A stretch of DNA of 44,614 bases from Welwitschia mirabilis (GCA_051453625.1 JBOZIK010000001.1:63776105-63820718), one strand, 5' to 3'; shown: positions 1 to 10,480, numbered from the stretch's first letter. The notes: a model not told the origin generated them from the sequence alone. Translations and numbers: made by a program.

Positions 1-1238
1 AAAATTAGAATATAAAAAATTAAGTAATATATGTGAAACCTACATGCTAAAAGGATCAAAAATGGGAGAAAAAATTAAAAATAATGAGGGAGAGAAAAAA
101 ATACCTTCTTTTAATAAATTCGTTTAAATCTTAAAATCAAGGGTGATAAACTCATGGAGAAAGTTTCAATACATTAGTAGGAACTAGAGTAATGATTGTC
201 TCTTGAAGGAATGGATATAAATGACTCAAAATAAAGAAAAATAATGGAAAAAATTGTCACAATGATGGTTTTATTACATTGTCATCTAGTCACGTCATCC
301 ATATGATAGTGGTAGGATGCCTGCCAGAAAAATATAATCTATTCTTTGCATTGTTATTTGGACAATGTGGTAGATGATAAAATTTGAAAATCTTTAAAAA
401 AATGAAAATGTCAATCGAATAAGTTAGGCTCGCATATCAGCATAAAGGTACTAGCTTTTTTCCAAAAAAGGCAAAAGATAAGAAATGATGAAGAATTGTG
501 AATAAGAATAAGAAATGAGAAAAACTCTAAAGAATCGAAAGATAGGTAAATAAAAATGCACTAAGTGGAATGAATCCTAATAAAGAAAACTAAACAAATA
601 TGCCTAAACTTAAAAAAAGAATCATAAAAATATGTAGAACTCTAACAGACTAAAAAAACAACATAAAAATCATAAGTAAAATCATCTAAGCATAAGATAA
701 GATCATTTAGTCAAAATGCTAAAATAAAGTCAACTTTAATTAATAAAATAACACAAGTAAAAATGAAAATAATAAGAAGAAAACTACTAAATGATAAGGT
801 TCTAAAATAATCATAAAAAAAAGGAAATTACCTTCAAATAACAAACTAAAGAACCAAAGAAAATAGAATGAAAATATACACTAGGACCATGAAGAGGATA
901 GCATTCCTACCCTAAATTCTAACTTAATAAAAACGCCTTATAAGACATAATAGAATTACATGAGTGAAGATGCATAATAAAATGTATTAACTTCATAAAC
1001 TTCCACTTAAAAAGGTAGTCATTATGATAACACCAAAGATCAAGTGCTTAAATAATGAATGATAAGATCAAAAGCTACTCAAAAATGAACTTATATGCTT
1101 ACGTCCTAAAACATACCCAAATTATTAGAAGTGAAATGATCATGTGGGAATACTAAGAGTATAGAAAATAAGTAATGCCTCTTATAATACTAGGAATTTC
1201 ATTGATTTGATAGCCTTAAAGTTTGATTATTATGTTTC
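1..1238 (-). other. Noncoding AT-rich tail, probably 3' part of element 1
   Basis: I see no convincing coding region. The plus strand is A-rich, so the minus strand is T-rich like the post-pol and LTR stretches elsewhere in the window. By position it lies downstream, in minus sense, of the integrase of element 1 and beyond the conserved block. It may therefore hold the rest of the 3' noncoding region or part of a 3' LTR, but no LTR boundary could be fixed. A GTCATCTAG motif with a nearby GTCATCC occurs at 281-300. Its role is inferred from position only. Confidence 0.35.
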
Positions 1239-1375
1239 TTAATGAAGGGAGTGCAACTATAGTTAAAGAAGTAAGAACTCATGAAGCATGGCCAACTGAT
1301 CCCCAGTGGATTTTCCATAGCTATTAACACTTCAAAAGGTTTCTTTTAAAAATATTTACCTAGGTACCAAAAGAC
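1239..1375 (-). repeat. Conserved post-pol block, copy 1
   Basis: Read on the minus strand this stretch aligns by eye with three other places in the window (8832-8978, 28898-29057 and 35535-35680, all plus strand). Shared landmarks in order are AGGTAAATATTT, CCTTTT, TAGCTATGGAAA, TCCACT, TTAGTTGG-like, CATG, TTCTTACT and GCACTCCC. It lies about 1 kb downstream of the integrase end of element 1 in the same orientation. Function is unknown. Confidence 0.7.
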
Positions 1376-1423
1376 ATTATGGTGATCATGTATTTTAGTG
1401 TAGATATAATGGATTATAATCAT

Positions 1424-1443
1424 TATTCTCTCTCTCTCTCTCT
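1424..1443. repeat. (CT)n microsatellite at a gap edge
   Basis: A run of CT dinucleotides ends exactly where the Ns begin, so the repeat is probably longer and is likely what broke the assembly. Confidence 0.9.
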
Positions 1444-2085
1444 NNNNNNNNNNNNNNNNNNNNNNNNNNNNNNNNNNNNNNNNNNNNNNNNNNNNNNNNN
1501 NNNNNNNNNNNNNNNNNNNNNNNNNNNNNNNNNNNNNNNNNNNNNNNNNNNNNNNNNNNNNNNNNNNNNNNNNNNNNNNNNNNNNNNNNNNNNNNNNNNN
1601 NNNNNNNNNNNNNNNNNNNNNNNNNNNNNNNNNNNNNNNNNNNNNNNNNNNNNNNNNNNNNNNNNNNNNNNNNNNNNNNNNNNNNNNNNNNNNNNNNNNN
1701 NNNNNNNNNNNNNNNNNNNNNNNNNNNNNNNNNNNNNNNNNNNNNNNNNNNNNNNNNNNNNNNNNNNNNNNNNNNNNNNNNNNNNNNNNNNNNNNNNNNN
1801 NNNNNNNNNNNNNNNNNNNNNNNNNNNNNNNNNNNNNNNNNNNNNNNNNNNNNNNNNNNNNNNNNNNNNNNNNNNNNNNNNNNNNNNNNNNNNNNNNNNN
1901 NNNNNNNNNNNNNNNNNNNNNNNNNNNNNNNNNNNNNNNNNNNNNNNNNNNNNNNNNNNNNNNNNNNNNNNNNNNNNNNNNNNNNNNNNNNNNNNNNNNN
2001 NNNNNNNNNNNNNNNNNNNNNNNNNNNNNNNNNNNNNNNNNNNNNNNNNNNNNNNNNNNNNNNNNNNNNNNNNNNNNNNNNNNNN
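1444..2085. other. Assembly gap (642 N)
   Basis: Run of N. It falls in the post-pol region of element 1, next to a CT microsatellite. Confidence 1.
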
Positions 2086-2342
2086 AATATTTCTTTAAAA
2101 TGAAGTTCATAGATATGTGAATGTCTTAAAATTGGATGAATTCAATCTTGTCACTATAAAATACCTAAGTACAAATACTAGTTATGAAAACTCCATAAAG
2201 TAAACACATAAGTCAAGATAAAGATGATCAACTAACATTTTAAGACTTACCAAAGTATTAGGCTAAGAGATAATTTATACAATGGTAGAGATGAAGTTCT
2301 CCTCATTGAGGAAAATCTCCAAAACAATTTTTTTAATCATAT

Positions 2343-3612
2343 TTAAGGTTGCATCAAAAAGTTTTCATATATTTTCAGTCTTTGTCCATTAAATTTCTGA
2401 ATCTCTCTAGTTTCTAAGTTAAAAATCTTAATAGAGCCATTGAAATATACTTTCTCTATAAGGTAAAGACTTGACCATTTAAATTTTAACTTGTTATGTA
2501 AAAGATGCACTCTAGTACTATACAAAAGAACAAGTTAACTAGGTCCAAACTTTTTATGAAGCATAGTTTAGGCTTTGTGAATAAGTTAATGATGTATGGT
2601 ACATGTATAATTTTCATCTAAGTGATTAAGTTGGGTTAATCTATTTTTACAATTTTCATAAAGTTATACAATATAAAGTTAATGAAAAGAACAATAAGAG
2701 TTATAATACGCATCACTAGATAAAATACAAACTTATCCATACATAACTTTATAAGGTGTAAAACCAAGGGAATTATGTCAAGTAGTATAGTAAGCTCAAA
2801 GAACATTATTAATATTAGAAACCTAAGATTTCTTATTAACAAATACAAGTTNNNNNNNNNNNNNNNNNNNNNNNNNNNNNNNNNNNNNNNNNNNNNNNNN
2901 NNNNNNNNNNNNNNNNNNNNNNNNNNNNNNNNNNNNNNNNNNNNNNNNNNNGTTTTTAAAGATTTTTTTTATTTCTCTATTTGCATTTTCAGCTTGACCA
3001 TTAGTTTGTGGATGATAATTACAAGCTACTCTATGTTTAATTCTAATGGATAAAAGAAGTATTCTAAAAAGATGATTTATAAAAACGTTTATTGATCACT
3101 AATGATAATTCTAAGAAAAATAAAATATTGAAAAATGTGACTTCTAATAAAAATGCAAATAGTTCAAGCATCATTTGTAAAAGTAAGGATAGTTTCAATC
3201 CATTTAGTAACATAAGCAATAGCCACTAAAATGTAATTCTTATCATTAAAAGCTAGTTTTTAGGGATTACAAAATTAATTTCTCAATAATTAAAAGGTTT
3301 ACATTCAAGAATAAGTTTAATAGACATATCATAAGAATAAATAAAACTACTATAATGTTGGCAAGCATCACACCTTCTAGCAAAATCAAAAGAGTCATGA
3401 ATAAGTGTAGGCTAACAAAAACCAAAATGAAGAATTTTCATTGCTATTTTTTTTTCACTAAAATGACCTCTATAAATATCACCATGGCAAATATGAAGGA
3501 TGTCTAATTCTTTCCATTTAGGCATACATTTTCTCATGATTTGATCTTTGCACCTATGATAAAGATATGACTTTATCCATTCATAATCACCTATTCTATG
3601 ATGTTTCATTGA
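2343..3612 (-). pseudogene. Integrase of element 1 (degraded)
   Basis: Integrase inserts the DNA copy into the host genome. The N-terminal HHCC-type zinc-binding region lies at 3412-3609, with CHGDIYRGHFSEKK and KILHFGF as landmarks. The core follows: YILVAIAYVTKW near 3170-3225, ISDQ-TF in the middle, and [17 protein letters not shown] near 2960-3030 after a frameshift. The third catalytic residue, the E of NGQAE, is kept (codon at 2988-2990). The first catalytic D, expected in VAVDYVTKW, reads A. A TPYKVMYG segment at about 2730-2760 and the C-terminal KFNGQRLKIYE end at 2343-2525 complete the domain. A 100-N gap (2852-2951) interrupts it. No chromodomain follows. The pieces sit in different frames, so this is a pseudogene. 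Confidence 0.88.
2852..2951. other. Assembly gap (100 N)
   Basis: Exactly 100 N, typical of a placeholder of unknown size. It lies inside the integrase of element 1. Confidence 1.
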
Positions 3613-3639
3613 TTATGACTCTAAGGTTATCATGTTTTC

Positions 3640-4100
3640 ATAGTAATAAGGTAATTAACTAAGAGGATAATAAGTAAAATATATGACAAAAAGTTCTTCA
3701 TCCAAAAAAGAATCATCGAGATAAGAAGAAAGACATGACAAATGATATACCATACTATTATGTTTTACTTCTTTATCAATGATTGTAACATTAAATTCGT
3801 GCATGAGGAGGATTCATCTAATGAATCTAGAACTAGAATCTTTCTTGATCATGAGGTATTTAATAGCTACATGATTAGTATAAACATTCATATGAAAGCC
3901 TAAAAGATAGTATCTAATATTTGAGGCAAAAGATTATGACTAACATTTCGTGTTCAGTAGTAGTGTAATTCGATTAAGCTTTAAATAAAGTTTTTTTATG
4001 ATAAGATATAACTTTAAAATAAATTTCATATTTTTCTTCAAAAACTCTACCCATAAAAATATTACTAGCATCATACATTAATTTAAAAAGATTTATTCTA
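3640..4100 (-). pseudogene. RNase H domain of element 1 (degraded)
   Basis: This domain removes the RNA strand during reverse transcription. On the minus strand I read MYDASNIFMG (the first catalytic D in the CDAS-type motif), then KVISYHKKTL and NYTTTEHEML, which match the usual YYASRTL and NYATTEKELL segments of plant gypsy elements. After a frameshift comes VYTNHVAIKYLM, then FIR-ILLMHEFNVTIIDKE, the counterpart of the conserved RWILLLQEFDLEI segment. The D of the usual YTDH motif reads N here, consistent with a G-to-A change. It sits between RT and integrase as expected. Confidence 0.85.
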
Positions 4101-4389
4101 ATTAGGTCCCATTAGTATATGTGTGAAAGAGATTTTGGCTTTAACTATATCAAAAACAAGCTGACAATGTTTATTCCATTTAAATTTAGCTTCTTTTTTA
4201 AGTAACAAGCAAAGGGGTTTATAATTTTTTGCATAATCCTAAATAAAATAATAATAAAAATTACAATAACCAAGGAAAGATCAAACTTGTTTTACATTTA
4301 TTAGAGGAGTTAGATTTTGAATGATCCTTACTTTTTCAGAGTCGTCCTAATTTCTTTACTAGAAATGTGGTGATATAAAATAATTCCAT

Positions 4390-4960
4390 TATTAACTAGA
4401 AAGAAACTCTTCTCTCAACTCAAATATGGAGCACTCTTAATGCATCTATCAAGGACTTTCCTTAATCTTTTCAAGGTTTGTTCAAAGTTTTTACCATAGA
4501 TTGAGAAGTCATCAATAAAAATTTCAATTGAATCCTCTAATGTATTAGAAAAAATACCCATCATTATACATTCAAAAGTACTAGGAGTATTACATAGTCT
4601 AAAAGGTATGCATCTAAAGATAAAAGTTTCAAATAGTAACATAAAAGTAGTTTTAGCTTGATCCTCATTAGCAATACAAACCTAATTGTAACCACTATAT
4701 CCATCAAGGAAGTAATAAAAAGAATGTCTTTAGATTCTATTAAGTATTTGGTTAAGAAAAGCTAAAGAACAATGATCTTTCTTAGTTAGTTCATTTAATT
4801 TTCTAAAATTAATACATATTCTCCACTTCTCACCTTTCTTAGGTACTATTATTAAGGAACTAACCCATTCACTATCGACTATGGCATAAATAATTCCAGC
4901 ATCTATTAATTTAATGATTTCATTCTTTATGACTTGTTTAAGGGCTACATTTATTCTATG
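4390..4960 (-). pseudogene. Reverse transcriptase of element 1 (degraded)
   Basis: RT copies element RNA into DNA. In one minus-strand frame, with only two internal stops, the sequence reads SEWVSSLIIVPKKGEKWRIC, INFRKLNELTKKDH, FYYFLDGYSGYN, ANEDQAKTTF, IPFRLCNTPSTF and then IEIFIDDFSIYGKNF. The catalytic DD pair is intact in FIDDFS, the variant usual for Athila-type elements. The longest open piece is 4415-4642. The two stops fall at positions normally held by L/A-G-H and Q (GYNQ), so one is a simple C-to-T change. This is the best preserved domain of the element. It is still a pseudogene because the flanking protease and RNase H are broken. Confidence 0.92.
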
Positions 4961-5497
4961 TTAGGATTATCTAATAGGTTTTGTATTATTCTGAAGGTAG
5001 ATTTTATATTAAACAATGGATATAGGAATGGTTGTTAAATCTTTATGGGATAAAGTAAATACATTAATCTTAGATTTCAAAGTGATATTAAAATTAACTC
5101 TTGTTGAGGAAAATATTCTCATTTATTATCAAATATTTGTTCTGATTATCACAAAAAAATAAATATTTCAATTCACTGGGTAAAGGTTTTAGATTTAAAT
5201 TCAGATTTTGATTTTCTATTAAATTTTTCTGAAAATTAATTGTCATCTTAGACTGTAGTCTAGATGACTATAGTGAATGATCTTCTTTAAAATGAAAAAT
5301 ATCAATTTTATTATATTTTGAACTTCTGCATAGTTTACAGATTTAGTTTTTCTACTCTCTCAATTAAAATAGTAAATTCCCAAATGCTCATACTTAAGTT
5401 GATTATTATCAAAAGCATTCAAGTTTTTTACTTCACATGGATCATCAAATAAGATAGGCTCATGAAGCATTAGCCATTTTTCTTTAAGTGGATGATG
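4961..5497 (-). other. Protease-RT linker of element 1
   Basis: Degraded coding DNA between protease and RT, homologous by eye to 10470-11045 of element 2. No catalytic motif is seen. It contains an imperfect inverted repeat at 5241-5268 built from GTCATCT and TAGATGAC arms. Element 2 has a related CATCATCCAGATGAC at the matching place (10780-10794). Confidence 0.6.
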
Positions 5498-5910
5498 CTA
5501 AAATAATAGACTAGGCTTAATTTCTCCTTCAATATTCAACTCATGATTTAAATCCTTTTTAGTAGCATCAAATACTCTAATGGTAAACTTATTATTTTTC
5601 AAGTGACATTCCATTATTGCAGTTTTATTATCAATAATATAATAAGCTATTGCATAGAAATCTCTATCTAGAAGTAATGGATAACCTCTGTTATGCTCAA
5701 CTTCGATCATAACCACATCTATTAGATAAAATGCTTCTTTAACTTGAATCACCAAATCTTTGATTACTTCCAAAGGTTTTTTCACTAATGTATCTACTAA
5801 TTCTAAGACAATCGTTATAGGTTCAATTCTAATTTTCAAATCAAGTCATTAATAAATGTGTAGAAGCATAAAATTAACACTTGCTCCTATACTAATTAAG
5901 GCTTTCTTTA
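5498..5910 (-). pseudogene. Aspartic protease of element 1 (degraded, active-site Asp lost)
   Basis: Retropepsin cuts the gag-pol polyprotein. The active-site loop, usually ALLDLGAS or ALIDSGAS, reads ALISIGASVNF at about 5870-5905, so the catalytic D is S (codon 5891-5893) and the enzyme could not work. After a stop, an open stretch of 113 codons (5498-5839) carries PITIVLELVDTLVKKPLEVI and a YPLLLDRDFYAIA segment, the counterpart of PLILGRPFLAT. Element 2 has the same loop with N in place of D. Position between gag and RT fits the family. Confidence 0.82.
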
Positions 5911-6699
5911 TTCTTTTATTTCCTTCTAATGTGATACTAACTATTACTACCTCTGAATATTTAAGATTTGGATATTTTTGTAAAACTAAACTTGTTATTA
6001 ATTAGATTAGGAAGACTTTAGGTATAGTTTGTTTTTGTTTTCTCCTAATTAGATCTTTTCACAACTTAAAATATTTAGGATTCTCTTGTAAAATTTTCCA
6101 AAATGGTAAATTTGTGGTTACATTTTGCATTATGTCATTAAAATGCTCATCAAAAGTATAATTGATATTTAATCTATTAAGCCAAGGGATAGCAAGTTTT
6201 TTACCTCTATCTTTAAAAGAATTTTTTTTATTATCATTTAAAGGAAAAAGGAAAGTATGATTTTCTAAGATTTCAATGTCCTCTTATTTTTCATCATTGT
6301 TTTTATTTTAGGATGTTAAAGCCTCATGGGTAGGAGTTATTAAATTGTTTTCACTTCTTATCACAATCTTAAAATCATTTCTTACTTCATAAGGATTTAG
6401 TAAAGGTTGTGTTGCAAATGGCCCTTGTGGTTTTTGATTAGCAAGTATAATTTGTTAAAGAACATTAACAATATTTTCAATGTTTAAATTTATCTTTTCT
6501 TAATATTTTCTTAATTATAAATGGAACTTCTAAGTGGATCATTTTGGTTTTGTGAATTTGATGTGCTTGCTTGATAATTTAGTTATTTGTTTAAAAATTA
6601 GCATTTTTAAAACTATTTTTAAATGATTAAAAATTTAGATAATTTTATTGAAAGTTCTTAAATTTATTTTAAAAGCATTAGAAATTATATAGTTTATTC
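5911..6699 (-). other. Gag-protease linker of element 1
   Basis: Degraded coding DNA between zinc knuckle and protease, alignable by eye with 11450-12140 of element 2. It includes a GATTTT repeat (6720-6745) that also occurs at 12172-12196 in element 2. I recognise no domain. Confidence 0.5.
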
Positions 6700-7703
6700 A
6701 TCCTAGGTTTAAATTAGTTTTTTATTTTGATTTTGATTTTGATTTCTAAAGTTGAAAGACTTCTAATTGAATGCACACACCTCTTCATAAATATTTTCTT
6801 TATAAGTAGGCAATAAAGGAAAGTATTTTGTTATATGATAGTTATCCTCACATAAGTCACAAGTTGGAATGACAAATGTATTTTACTAGTGTTTTGTAAA
6901 ATCCATAATAATACTTGTTGGTTTTTTTCCCCTATTTTACTTCCTCCTTTTCTTATTTAACTTCTTTAAAGTCTTTTATGATTTGGCCTATTGTATAACT
7001 TTCTTTAGATGTTAAATTATACCAAGTTTGACTTACTTTTACAAGTTCTTTTAACAATATCTATGCATTTTCTAAAGTAAGATTCATCAAATTTCCTCCA
7101 AGTGAAAAATCTATAATTTGTTTAGTTTGGCTATAAAATCCACTATAGAAATAATCTACTAATTCTTTTTGAATGAATGCATCTATAGGATTAGAATGTA
7201 TGGCAATAAAAAATAGTTTATAAGTGGAGGCATAATCTTTATTAGGTTGTTTTTGAAAATTCATTACTTCTTTTTTTTTTCATATGGTTGTTTTGCTTAT
7301 AAATCTTTTTATAAATGCATCTTGAACATGGTTCCATAATAGTTCTTAACTATAGTTTAGATTTTTCTTCTTAAAGTAATAGGAAAAATAACCATATACA
7401 TATGATCACTACTTCATTTTTTACCATTTCTAGAATTAAGTACTAATTATTCGATGTCAGCTATATATTGGAGGGGATCTTCATCATTTTCTCTATTAAA
7501 AATAAGATAATCATTTAAATTTATTAACTCAACATCTTCATCAGGAGGTACATTAAAAGGGTTTTAGGTTTTATATTTCTTATTTGAAAATAATTCCTTA
7601 AGGGTTGCATTAGCATTCATATTTACAAGGGTAGTAGATATTTTAATCATAATAGAGTATTAGGTGAAGCAACTAGTTTCTGTTTTTGTGATGAATTTGA
7701 CAT
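6700..7703 (-). pseudogene. Gag of element 1 with zinc knuckle (degraded)
   Basis: Gag forms the virus-like particle and binds element RNA. I place the start at the minus-strand ATG at 7701-7703 (MSNSSQKQKL), upstream of PPDEDVELINLNDYL in a second frame. The Retrotrans_gag-type core is at 7061-7264, ending in SQTKQIIDFSLGGNLMNLTL, the counterpart of the conserved TR-L-DAAAGGSLM segment. A CX2CX4HX4C knuckle lies near 6840-6880 as CDLCEDNYHITKYF, where the last C has become F, followed by CAFN. Element 2 keeps the fourth C. Several frameshifts separate the parts. Confidence 0.85.
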
Positions 7704-7945
7704 TGTAATAAAAGGACTTTCTTTTAAACTATCTTTTAAAAAATTTCTTTTGAAAAATCAAATTTAAAAACAATAAATGCAAAAAAATTATTCTTGTTCA
7801 ACTCTTGAATTATTTTGCATGCCTGGGGTGTATGTACCTGGGTTAAGTTCGTAGTCAATCAAGACTTCTTGAATATTTTCTTTGATCAACAGTCATTCTA
7901 TCTAATATTTCTCCTTTTTACCAAAATTTATCATGTCCCAGCATG
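7704..7945 (-). other. 5' leader of element 1
   Basis: Untranslated leader upstream of gag. It aligns by eye with 13180-13440 of element 2 over its whole length, including TAAGTTC(G/A)TAGTC and TTTATCATGTC landmarks, and stops at a 100-N gap. The primer-binding site and 5' LTR would lie beyond the gap. Confidence 0.6.
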
Positions 7946-8045
7946 NNNNNNNNNNNNNNNNNNNNNNNNNNNNNNNNNNNNNNNNNNNNNNNNNNNNNNN
8001 NNNNNNNNNNNNNNNNNNNNNNNNNNNNNNNNNNNNNNNNNNNNN
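7946..8045. other. Assembly gap (100 N)
   Basis: Exactly 100 N. It joins the leader of element 1 to an RT fragment, an order not expected in one element, so a misjoin is possible. Confidence 1.
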
Positions 8046-8353
8046 TACCATAGATTGAGAAGTCATCAATAAAAATTTCAATTGAATTCTCTAATATATC
8101 AGAAAAGGTACACATTGTTACACATTGAAAAGTATCAAAAGCAAAACAAAGTCAAAAAGGCATGTATATAAAATCAAAAAATTTAAAATATAGAGTGAAA
8201 TTTAATTTTTCTTAATTCCCACTAACTATAAAAACCTAATTATAACCACTATGCCCATTAAGAAAGCAATAAAAGGCATGTCCTTAAATTATATCAAGTA
8301 TTTGATTAAGAAAAGTGTAATGGTATTTTTTTATTACTTCATTTAACTTTCTA
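8046..8353 (-). pseudogene. Reverse transcriptase fragment, same family
   Basis: The minus strand reads FSDILENSIEIFIDDFSIYG, the RT active-site segment, and upstream of it decayed forms of GYSGYN and LNQIL. It corresponds to about 4491-4800 of element 1 with many differences, so it is a separate copy and not an assembly echo. Both ends stop at 100-N gaps. It covers about 35 bp of the same RT region that starts at 10296 in element 2, so it is not a simple continuation of element 2. Confidence 0.85.
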
Positions 8354-8453
8354 NNNNNNNNNNNNNNNNNNNNNNNNNNNNNNNNNNNNNNNNNNNNNNN
8401 NNNNNNNNNNNNNNNNNNNNNNNNNNNNNNNNNNNNNNNNNNNNNNNNNNNNN
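8354..8453. other. Assembly gap (100 N)
   Basis: Exactly 100 N between the RT fragment and unrelated noncoding DNA. Confidence 1.
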
Positions 8454-8831
8454 TGTTATCACTTGAATATCTTTAACTTGACATATGTATTTACTAATAA
8501 AGTTTCCATGATGAGTAATATTTTACTTGGCATTTACAATGATAAAATTGGCTTAATCCAATTTTTATACATTCGTATGTCTATGAACTTTATTTAGAAG
8601 TAATATTCCTTGATTCTTTTATTATCTTTTAATGATGTGAGTAAATAGTTGTTTTTGCAGGATTTTACTTTACTACTCATCTCATTTCTTTACTTTTATT
8701 CTTACAGGTATTTAATCATGTGAAATGATATCCCAAAAAAAAAGAAGAAAAAAAAGAACAAAAGAAAAGAAAAAGAAGAAGAACTACCATGCTCTTTCAT
8801 GTTATATCTCTACAAACATGGTAATCATGAT
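8454..8831 (+). other. Noncoding stretch with purine tract before block copy 2
   Basis: No coding signal. It contains pyrimidine-rich runs ending in GCAG (about 8655) and ACAG (about 8707), which resemble 3' splice sites, and then a long A/G tract at 8733-8791. A purine-rich segment also precedes the conserved block in other copies. Splicing is only a possibility. Confidence 0.35.
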
Positions 8832-8978
8832 GTCCTACTGCAAGTGCACTAGGTTAAATATTTCCAAAAGGAGCCTTTGGTAGTGCAATATGGTATCTGT
8901 GGAAACTCTATTGGGAGGTTAGTTGATCACGTTATGTAAGTCCTTACTGCTCTAATAATAGTTGTACTCCCCTCATCA
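8832..8978 (+). repeat. Conserved post-pol block, copy 2
   Basis: This is the clearest copy. Landmarks in order are GTCCTAC, GTGCACTAGGTTAAATATTT, AAAAGGAGCCTTT, TGGAAACTC, GGTTAGTTGATCACG, TATGTAAGTCCTTACT and GTACTCCCCTCAT. It aligns with copies at 1239-1375 (minus), 28898-29057 and 35535-35680. No pol domain is seen upstream here, because the sequence is cut by a gap at 8354-8453. Confidence 0.75.
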
Positions 8979-10295
8979 TGAAAAAATAAATAGCTTTTCT
9001 TTATTTATTTTTAGTACTTCCACCTGATTACTCTACTTTCTAGATTTTAGTATTTGTTTTGAAATGGTAGCTTGTAAGTTCCTGTATTTTAAATAGCTTT
9101 TTATCTTAACATTTATTGTTTAATAAAATTAGCATAATCGACATCTTCATAATCATTTCCCATTTGAGTGTAACTTTATGAATTTTTACATTATGTCATG
9201 CATCATTAATTAATTAATTTTATGATTGTTGCTAAGGGAATTTATTAAGTTAGCATTTGGGGTAATAAATTAATCTTATTCATGTTTTTAGTTGTCTATT
9301 TCCATTTCTACTTTTCTTTAGTTTTTTTTATTGGATTTTCAAAGTCCTTTCCTCATACTTTTTCATCATCATATCATGGACATAATCATTTTCTAGTTCT
9401 TATTATGTTTGCTAGAAGGTTGTTCTTTTTTGATAGGTTTTCTTAATCTAATGAGTTCTAGCTTTTCATGTATTTGGGTACAAATGAAGCACTTTTAGAG
9501 TACTTCTTCCCCTTGGTGTATTTTCCTCTATGATTTCCTTTCCCTTCTCCATCATGCATTTACTTTTTAGGATGGTTTTTCATTTTTTCTCAGGTTGCTA
9601 TCTTCTTTTTATTTATTTTCTATGTTTTTTAGTTTTTGACCTTTTTTAGCTTTGCCTTCCTCCCCAAACCAGATATTTTGATGTCTGTCATCCACATCTG
9701 TTATCCCCATGATAGACGAGATCACACTGCCTTTTTATTTATAGGTGCAATTTGGGACGTCTTACTTCTCCTGTGATTAGGGAGCGGTGGGGGATGAGGA
9801 GACATCTTTTTAAGTGTTAATCTATTTTTATTAGCATAAAATTTTTAAATTTTAAGCTTCCATAATCTAATTTTATGCTGGTTTATTTGGATGAATTTTT
9901 TATGCTATTCGAATAAATTCTTTGGAGCATTAATGCACTTTATCATGCAGGATCTAGAAGCACTTTCATATGTCTTTCTATAGCCATGTTTTCTGATCAT
10001 TTAAATTGTGTTATATTTACTTTTGTTCCTTGCCTTTTTTATGATACTAATTAATTTCAAGACATCATGTTTTAAAAATAGTACAACTTAAGCTATCATG
10101 TTAGTCCATTATCATTGTTCTATAATATGCATACATAACTTTATTTTTTATGAGCCATTAAGTTACCTTTTTATGATTCCTATGTGTGTATCGCATTCTT
10201 TCATTCTATTATGACATGCTTAAGTAGGGGGCTTAGGAAATTCTTTAGTGCTTATATTAATTACCTTTTGATGATATCATTTTTTTTGTAAATTC
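8979..10295. other. Noncoding stretch, possible LTR remnant
   Basis: No coding signal on either strand. A patch at about 9650-9810 is clearly richer in G+C and CpG than its surroundings. It contains a minus-strand TATA-like CTATAAATAAAAAGG at about 9733-9747 and a G-rich run (GGAGCGGTGGGGGATGAGG) at about 9781-9799. This could be part of an LTR, but no ends were found. At 10296 the sequence switches abruptly to RT of element 2. Confidence 0.35.
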
Positions 10296-10480
10296 AATGA
10301 TCTTTTTTTATGACTTCATTCAGTTTTCTAAAATCGATGCACATTCTCCATTTCCCTCCTTTCTTTGGTACTACTATTAAAGGGCTAATCCACTCACTAT
10401 CAGATATGGCATAAATAATTTTAGCATCTATTAATTTAATGAATGCATCTTTAATAACCTATTTAAGGGATGAATTTAGT
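10296..10480 (-). pseudogene. RT N-terminal part of element 2 (truncated)
   Basis: The minus strand reads DSEWISPLIVVPKKGGKWRM followed by CIDFRKLNE, the start of the RT fingers region. The rest of RT, including the DD active site, is missing because the homology ends at 10296. This truncation alone would abolish function. Confidence 0.88.

Larger units (their letters stand above)
1239..7945 (-). mobile_element. Element 1: degraded Athila/Tat-type Ty3/gypsy retrotransposon
   Basis: The minus strand carries the domains in the order gag (7703 to about 6700), protease, reverse transcriptase, RNase H and integrase (ending at 2343), followed by noncoding DNA with the conserved block. RT before integrase is the Ty3/gypsy order. 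Motifs such as the FIDDFSIYG active-site segment and the CNTPSTF segment are of the plant Athila/Tat kind, and no chromodomain follows the integrase. The frame is broken many times by stops and shifts. No LTR could be placed: the 5' end runs into the gap at 7946 and the 3' end is unresolved. Element 2 (10296-13464) is a sister copy. Confidence 0.9.

Noticed and set aside
1379-2098. Long open readings across runs of N (also 1346-2110, 14842-15357, 15815-16171, 23131-23544, 26766-27458, 26812-27469, 39880-40092)
   Set aside because: They are open only because N codons are not stops; the real bases give a few residues each. The 26766 start is kept only as RNase H.
2636-2848. 70-codon hydrophobic minus-strand reading
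   Set aside because: A neighbouring frame of the same bases reads as integrase (TPYKVMYG), so this is a shadow.
8832-8978. Conserved block as a tRNA-derived SINE or tRNA gene
   Set aside because: I could not find A-box and B-box promoter words or a cloverleaf in the shared core.
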